A stretch of DNA of 9,028 nucleotides from contig PKZC01000092.1 in NCBI GenBank assembly GCA_003132905.1, positions 1 through 9,028 of the forward strand, read 5' to 3'. Under the pieces are notes generated by a model. It had not been told where the DNA came from. It was given only the letters and a program-made list of their open reading frames with translations, and searched no databases. Every line of letters starts with the position of its first letter. Positions within the stretch are counted from its first letter, which is position 1. Both the position numbers and the translations under genes were made by a program. This document shows positions 5,456 through 9,028 of the stretch, piece by piece. Source of the DNA: Bryobacterales bacterium (GTDB lineage: Bacteria > Acidobacteriota > Terriglobia > Bryobacterales > Bryobacteraceae).

Positions 5456-6796
5456 ATGCAACGAATGAAACAGCTATACATTCTGTCTGGGCTGCTGGCT
5501 TTTGGTACAGCAAGCTGGCTCTTGGCTCAAGGCGGCCCCGAAGAGATTCGCTTGACGGTCGGCAAGAGCATCGTCATCGATTACCCATCCGATATTTCAC
5601 GGATTTCGACCAGCAATCCCGACATCGTGGATGCGTCACCGGTTACCGGCCGCGAAGTTCTGGTCCATGGCAAGTCTTTCGGGACTGTGACTCTGGTGGT
5701 CTGGAGCAAGGCTGGCCAGCGCAACTTTTACAACATCACGGTGGAGCAAAATCTGGAGCCGCTGCGCAGGCTGCTCAAGGAGACCTTCCCGGCCGAAGAC
5801 ATCCATGTTCAATCCTCGCGCGATTCGCTTTCCTTGACGGGAAGGGTGGGGAATAAGGATGTTTCCGATCGCGCCACCGCGCTGGCGACGCCGTTCGCAA
5901 AAACGGTAGTGAACAATCTTCAGATCGCCGAGGCGCCAGCCGAGAGACAGATTTTGCTGCGTGTCAAATTCGCCGAGTTGGATCGTTCCGCATCCAACCA
6001 GTTCGCTGTTAACCTGGTTTCCACCGGCGCGGCGAACACCATCGGCCGAGTCACAACGGGAGGGTTTCCGGCTCCCAGCCCGACCACCCTGGGACCGGGC
6101 GGCATCGCCGCCAATTCCTCATTCACCATTTCCAACGCGCTGAACATTTTTGCGTTCCGGCCCGACCTGAACCTGGGCGCGCTGATCCAGGCCCTCGAGC
6201 AACGCAACCTCCTGCAGACCTTGGATGAGCCGACCTTGATCACAAGCGACGGTAAAGAAGCCAGCTTCCTGGTAGGCGGCGAATTTCCCATCCCCGTCTT
6301 ACAGGGCGGCGCGAACTCGGGCGCGGTGACCATTCAGTTTCGAGAATATGGCGTGCGGCTGACCTTTACTCCCAATATCACGGGCACCAATAACATTCGC
6401 CTGCATGTGAAACCGGAAGTCTCCGCGCTCGATTACACCAACGCGCTATCGTTCAATGGCTTCACCATCCCCGCTCTTTCATCCCGCAAGATGGAAACCA
6501 ACATCGAGCTAGGCGAAGGACAGAGTTTCGTAATCGCTGGCCTGATTGATAAGCAGTTAACCGAGACGCTGTCGAAGATTCCGGTATTGTCCAGTCTTCC
6601 TATCCTCGGAAACCTCTTTAAGAGCAAGGAATTTGACCGCAACGATACGGAGCTGATCGTGATGGTCACTCCGGAGATCACCCTGCCCCTGCAGCCGGGC
6701 GACGCCAAACCCATGCCTCCGATGCCGCGACCGTTCCTGGTGCCGGTCACCCCTGGTTCCGGCAATGCATTCCCAACTAAAGCAAAGGGCAAATAG
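5456..6796 (+). CDS. cpaC: Tad pilus secretin CpaC (RcpA)
   Basis: This 446-residue outer-membrane secretin has a signal peptide (about 1-25, with LYILSGLLAFGTASWLLAQ). An N-terminal pilus-assembly/POTRA-like domain (about 30-98, GKSIVIDYPSDISRIST, NPDIVDASPV, GTVTLVVW) is followed by a BON-like module (about 100-158). The secretin domain (about 165-408) contains LLQTLDEPTLITSDGKEASF, GGEFPIPV, the GVRLTFTPNI strand, and the signature IPVLSSLPILGNLFKS (375-390) ending in DTELIVMVTPEI. It forms the oligomeric channel through which the Flp pilus exits. The tail (411-446) is proline-rich and probably disordered. GGGGAAG at 5443-5449 supports the ATG at 5456; an in-frame ATG at 5465 is the alternative. 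No CpaD gene follows. Confidence 0.95.
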   Translation: MQRMKQLYILSGLLAFGTASWLLAQGGPEEIRLTVGKSIVIDYPSDISRISTSNPDIVDASPVTGREVLVHGKSFGTVTLVVWSKAGQRNFYNITVEQNLEPLRRLLKETFPAEDIHVQSSRDSLSLTGRVGNKDVSDRATALATPFAKTVVNNLQIAEAPAERQILLRVKFAELDRSASNQFAVNLVSTGAANTIGRVTTGGFPAPSPTTLGPGGIAANSSFTISNALNIFAFRPDLNLGALIQALEQRNLLQTLDEPTLITSDGKEASFLVGGEFPIPVLQGGANSGAVTIQFREYGVRLTFTPNITGTNNIRLHVKPEVSALDYTNALSFNGFTIPALSSRKMETNIELGEGQSFVIAGLIDKQLTETLSKIPVLSSLPILGNLFKSKEFDRNDTELIVMVTPEITLPLQPGDAKPMPPMPRPFLVPVTPGSGNAFPTKAKGK

Positions 6797-6819
6797 GAGC
6801 GCCCAGAATGAGCGACAGC

Positions 6820-6824
6820 AGGAG
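6820..6824 (+). promoter_or_regulatory. Ribosome binding site that sets the cpaE start
   Basis: AGGAG lies nine bases before the ATG at 6834. It favours this start over the in-frame ATG at 6765, which lies inside the end of cpaC and would add 23 polar residues before the receiver-like fold. Confidence 0.6.
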
Positions 6825-6833
6825 CGTGAGACG

Positions 6834-8021
6834 ATGAGCCGGGGACCAGTTTTGACGGCGCTAGCGATCATACCCGATCGCGAGCTCGCGGCCCAGCTTT
6901 CGTCCGCTCTTGAGCGTACCCGTTCCTTCCAGATTCTTTCTGAGTTCAAGTCCTATCCCTCGCTCCAGACGCTGGAGATTCGTGTGCGCCAGACCAAGCC
7001 GGATGTGATCCTGCTCGATCTGGCTTCCGATCTGGATCAGGCCTGTGAGTTGATTCGCTGCGTTACCGCGCTCAACCTCCGCGCGCACGTGGTAGGGTTG
7101 CATGTTCGCAACGATTCCGATGCGATTCTGCGCTCCTTGCGAAGCGGCGCAAGCGAGTTTCTCTACGCCCCTTTCGACGTTCAAACGCAAAACGATGCTG
7201 TGATCCGCCTGCACCGCCTGTTGCAGCCAGGGCCAGTGGAACAAACCGAGCCCGGTTCTATCGTCGCCTTCTCCAGCGCCAAGCCGGGTTCGGGCGCGTC
7301 GACGCTGGCCGCGCAAGCCGCGTTTGCGCTGCGCCGCACCACCTCGCAGCGGGTTCTTCTGGCCGACTTCGACCTGATGGGAGGCATGATCGGCTTTTAC
7401 CTGAAGCTCACCCACACCAAATCCCTGCTCGACGCTTTGCAAATGGCCGATCGACTGCAGGACGGCGGTTGGAACTCCTGTGTCGCGGTAGCAGACGGGG
7501 TGGATATTCTGCCGGCGCCTGAAACCCCGTATGCGGGCCCCATCGATGCCGCTCGGTTGCACGCTGTCCTGGAGCATGCGCGTGTGAACTACGAATGGGT
7601 GGTAATCGATCTGCCGGTGGTTTTTCAACGGCTGAGCTTGATGACGATTTCCGAATCCGATCGGGCGTACCTGGTGTCGACGCCCGAGTTGCCGAGCCTG
7701 CACCTGGCGCGCAAGGCGGTGAATCTTCTCGACCACTTGGGTTTTCCCAAGGAGCGTTTCCAGATTGTAATGAACCGCATCGACAGGCGCGACGAAATCG
7801 CGGGATCCGACATCGAGCGGCTGTTTAACTGCGCGATCGACGCGCGGATTCCAAACGACTATTTTTCGCTCCACCGCGCCGTGACGCTGGGCCAGCCGGT
7901 GGATGGGCATTCCGAGCTCGGCAAAGCAGTTGAAAATCTGGCCAACCGCCTGTCGGGTGCAGGGCCGGATCGCAAGCGCGCCGCTGTCGCGGACCTGCGG
8001 GTGGCCACCTCGCTTGTGTAG
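6834..8021 (+). CDS. cpaE: Tad pilus localisation ATPase CpaE (TadZ), receiver-like plus MinD/ParA-like
   Basis: From ATG 6834 the product is 395 residues. Residues 5-130 form a receiver-like domain with an Asp at the phosphoacceptor position (D62 in DVILLDL) and a GASEFLYAPF segment in place of the usual GAxGYLLK, so the conserved Lys is missing. Residues 141-375 are a MinD/ParA-type ATPase. The deviant Walker A is AKPGSGAST (signature Lys K150 present, P-loop Lys replaced by A155), Walker A' is LLADFD (D178, D180) and Walker B is VVIDLP (D259). Loss of the P-loop lysine is also known in other TadZ/CpaE proteins, which act more as polar localisation factors than as ordinary ATPases. It should recruit the pilus machine to a site at the inner membrane. 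A nine-codon frame bridges cpaC and this gene by an ATGA overlap. cpaF follows after 53 bases. Confidence 0.92.
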   Translation: MSRGPVLTALAIIPDRELAAQLSSALERTRSFQILSEFKSYPSLQTLEIRVRQTKPDVILLDLASDLDQACELIRCVTALNLRAHVVGLHVRNDSDAILRSLRSGASEFLYAPFDVQTQNDAVIRLHRLLQPGPVEQTEPGSIVAFSSAKPGSGASTLAAQAAFALRRTTSQRVLLADFDLMGGMIGFYLKLTHTKSLLDALQMADRLQDGGWNSCVAVADGVDILPAPETPYAGPIDAARLHAVLEHARVNYEWVVIDLPVVFQRLSLMTISESDRAYLVSTPELPSLHLARKAVNLLDHLGFPKERFQIVMNRIDRRDEIAGSDIERLFNCAIDARIPNDYFSLHRAVTLGQPVDGHSELGKAVENLANRLSGAGPDRKRAAVADLRVATSLV

Positions 8022-8028
8022 TTATGCC

Positions 8029-8070
8029 GGTTTAGTAAAGGGTTTTGTAGTGAAGGGCTTTGTAGTGAAG
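8029..8070 (+). repeat. Tandem 15-bp repeats in the cpaE-cpaF spacer
   Basis: GGTTTTGTAGTGAAG (8041-8055) is followed directly by GGCTTTGTAGTGAAG (8056-8070), one mismatch in 15. Just before lies a shorter, degenerate relative, GGTTTAGTAAAG (8029-8040). The repeats end four bases before the cpaF ATG, so they form the whole ribosome-binding region. Each unit has a stop in the cpaF frame (TGA at 8051-8053 and 8066-8068), so they are not coding for cpaF. The GAAG at 8067-8070 is the only Shine-Dalgarno-like element at a workable, if short, distance. Confidence 0.8.
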
Positions 8071-8074
8071 ATCT

Positions 8075-9028
8075 ATGTTTCCTAATCTCGATACCAAATC
8101 GACGCCGCAAGTCAGCTGGGAGCAGCGCCTACTCAAGAACGGCGGCAAATCCAAGGGCGCGCTGAAGCCGGAGTACCAAGAGCTCAAGTTCACGCTGCAT
8201 CGCAAGCTGGTGGACAAGATCAACCTGGAAGCGCTGGCGACCATCGATAACCAGCGCGTGCGAGCCGAAGTGCGGCAAGCGGTGATTCAGCTGATCGACG
8301 CGGAGCCGACCCTGCTCAGCTCGCTCGAAAAGCAGCAGATCAGCGACGAGGTATTGGACGAAGTCTTCGGCCTCGGCCCGCTCGAGCCGCTGCTCAAGGA
8401 CCCGACCATCAGCGACATCCTGATCAACGGCCACGAATGCGTTTATGTGGAGCGCGGCGGCATACTTGAGCCGTTGTCGGTGCGCTTCAAGGACGAGAAT
8501 CACCTGCTGCGCATCATCAATAAAATCGTGGCCGCGGTCGGCCGCCGCGTCGACGAATCGCATCCGCTTTGCGACGCGCGCCTGCAGGACGGCTCGCGCT
8601 TCAACGTTGCGGTGCGGCCGATCGGCGTCGACGGCCCCTTGGTCTCGATCCGCAAATTTTCCAAGAAGCCGCTCAACCTCAGCCGGCTGGTGGAAGTCGG
8701 CGCGCTGCGTCCGCCGATGGCCGAGCTGCTCGGGGCGGCGGTGAAGGCGCGCATCACCACGATCATTTCCGGCGGCACCGGCTCCGGCAAGACCACCATG
8801 CTCAATGCGCTGTCCGCCTTCATCTCGGAAAAAGAGCGCCTGATCACCATCGAAGACGCCGCCGAGCTTCAGTTGCAGCAGCCGCATGTCGGCCGCATGG
8901 AGACGCGGCCGCCCAATATCGAGGGCAAGGGCGAAATTCGTCAACGCGAATTAGTGAAGAACGCGCTGCGCATGCGGCCCGACCGCATCATCCTCGGCGA
9001 GTGCCGCGGCGAGGAAGCCTTCGACATG
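8075..9028 (+). CDS. cpaF: Tad secretion ATPase CpaF (TadA), 3' end beyond the window
   Basis: The first 318 residues are visible. CpaF/TadA is the hexameric type II/IV secretion-family ATPase that drives Flp pilus assembly from the cytoplasmic side. Seen here are an N-terminal helical region (about 35-105), the N-terminal ATPase domain (about 108-215, FGLGPLEPLLKDPTISDILING, DARLQDGSRFNVAVRP), Walker A GGTGSGKT (233-240), the Asp box LITIEDAAELQ (E260, D261) and Walker B IILGE (305-309) in RIILGECRGEEAFDM. The His box and C-terminus lie outside. The ATG at 8075 is the first possible start, since TGA at 8066-8068 is in frame just upstream. The Shine-Dalgarno is weak and lies in tandem repeats. 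Codon third positions look more GC-rich than in cpaE. Confidence 0.95.
   Translation, partial: MFPNLDTKSTPQVSWEQRLLKNGGKSKGALKPEYQELKFTLHRKLVDKINLEALATIDNQRVRAEVRQAVIQLIDAEPTLLSSLEKQQISDEVLDEVFGLGPLEPLLKDPTISDILINGHECVYVERGGILEPLSVRFKDENHLLRIINKIVAAVGRRVDESHPLCDARLQDGSRFNVAVRPIGVDGPLVSIRKFSKKPLNLSRLVEVGALRPPMAELLGAAVKARITTIISGGTGSGKTTMLNALSAFISEKERLITIEDAAELQLQQPHVGRMETRPPNIEGKGEIRQRELVKNALRMRPDRIILGECRGEEAFDM

Noticed and set aside
6861..7910. 349-codon antisense open frame inside cpaE
   Set aside because: The translation is rich in Arg, His, Gln and Gly without motifs, as usual opposite a GC-rich gene, and cpaE on the other strand is certain from its domains.
8129..8944. 271-codon antisense open frame inside cpaF
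   Set aside because: It lies opposite a strongly conserved ATPase and has a repetitive Arg/Asp/Leu-rich composition typical of antisense frames to GC-rich genes.

Overview
The window is moderately GC-rich bacterial chromosomal DNA. Its main content is the 5' part of a Tad (tight adherence/Flp-type) pilus secretion operon, cpaA-cpaB-cpaC-cpaE-cpaF (also tadV-rcpC-rcpA-tadZ-tadA). All five genes are on the + strand with short or overlapping junctions, and cpaF runs off the right edge. There is no cpaD between cpaC and cpaE. That compact order, plus a GT-C-like membrane protein of a type I associate with Acidobacteriota, makes a soil acidobacterium (Solibacter/Bryobacter-like) my best guess. This is a memory-based inference, not a demonstrated assignment.

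Layout. Positions 1-115 are non-coding and carry repeated AGTACC half-sites, two of which form an inverted repeat. 116-760 (+) is a NarL/LuxR-type response regulator with a degenerate receiver domain, read from a TTG start. 776-1819 (-) is an uncharacterised polytopic membrane protein with several His motifs; it converges on the regulator gene. 1820-1958 is the gap between two divergent genes. 1959-3608 (+) is a large GT-C-like membrane protein with a DGD motif and an extracytoplasmic C-terminal domain; its start is uncertain. 3717-4022 (+) is a 101-residue protein with a TadE/Flp-like prepilin cleavage motif, coupled by a GTGA overlap to cpaA. The rest is cpaA (prepilin peptidase), cpaB (periplasmic SAF-domain protein), cpaC (secretin), cpaE (receiver-like plus MinD/ParA-like ATPase) and partial cpaF (secretion ATPase).

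How they work together. In Tad systems CpaA processes prepilins, CpaF powers pilus assembly at the inner membrane, CpaE localises the machine, and CpaC with CpaB forms the outer-membrane/periplasmic channel. The inner-membrane platform genes (tadB/tadC) and the major Flp pilin are not in the window; I expect the platform genes downstream. The regulator and the two membrane proteins may be accessory to the pilus, but only proximity supports that. The most interesting item is the small ORF before cpaA, whose G-x4-E-F motif matches the substrate site of the peptidase encoded right after it.
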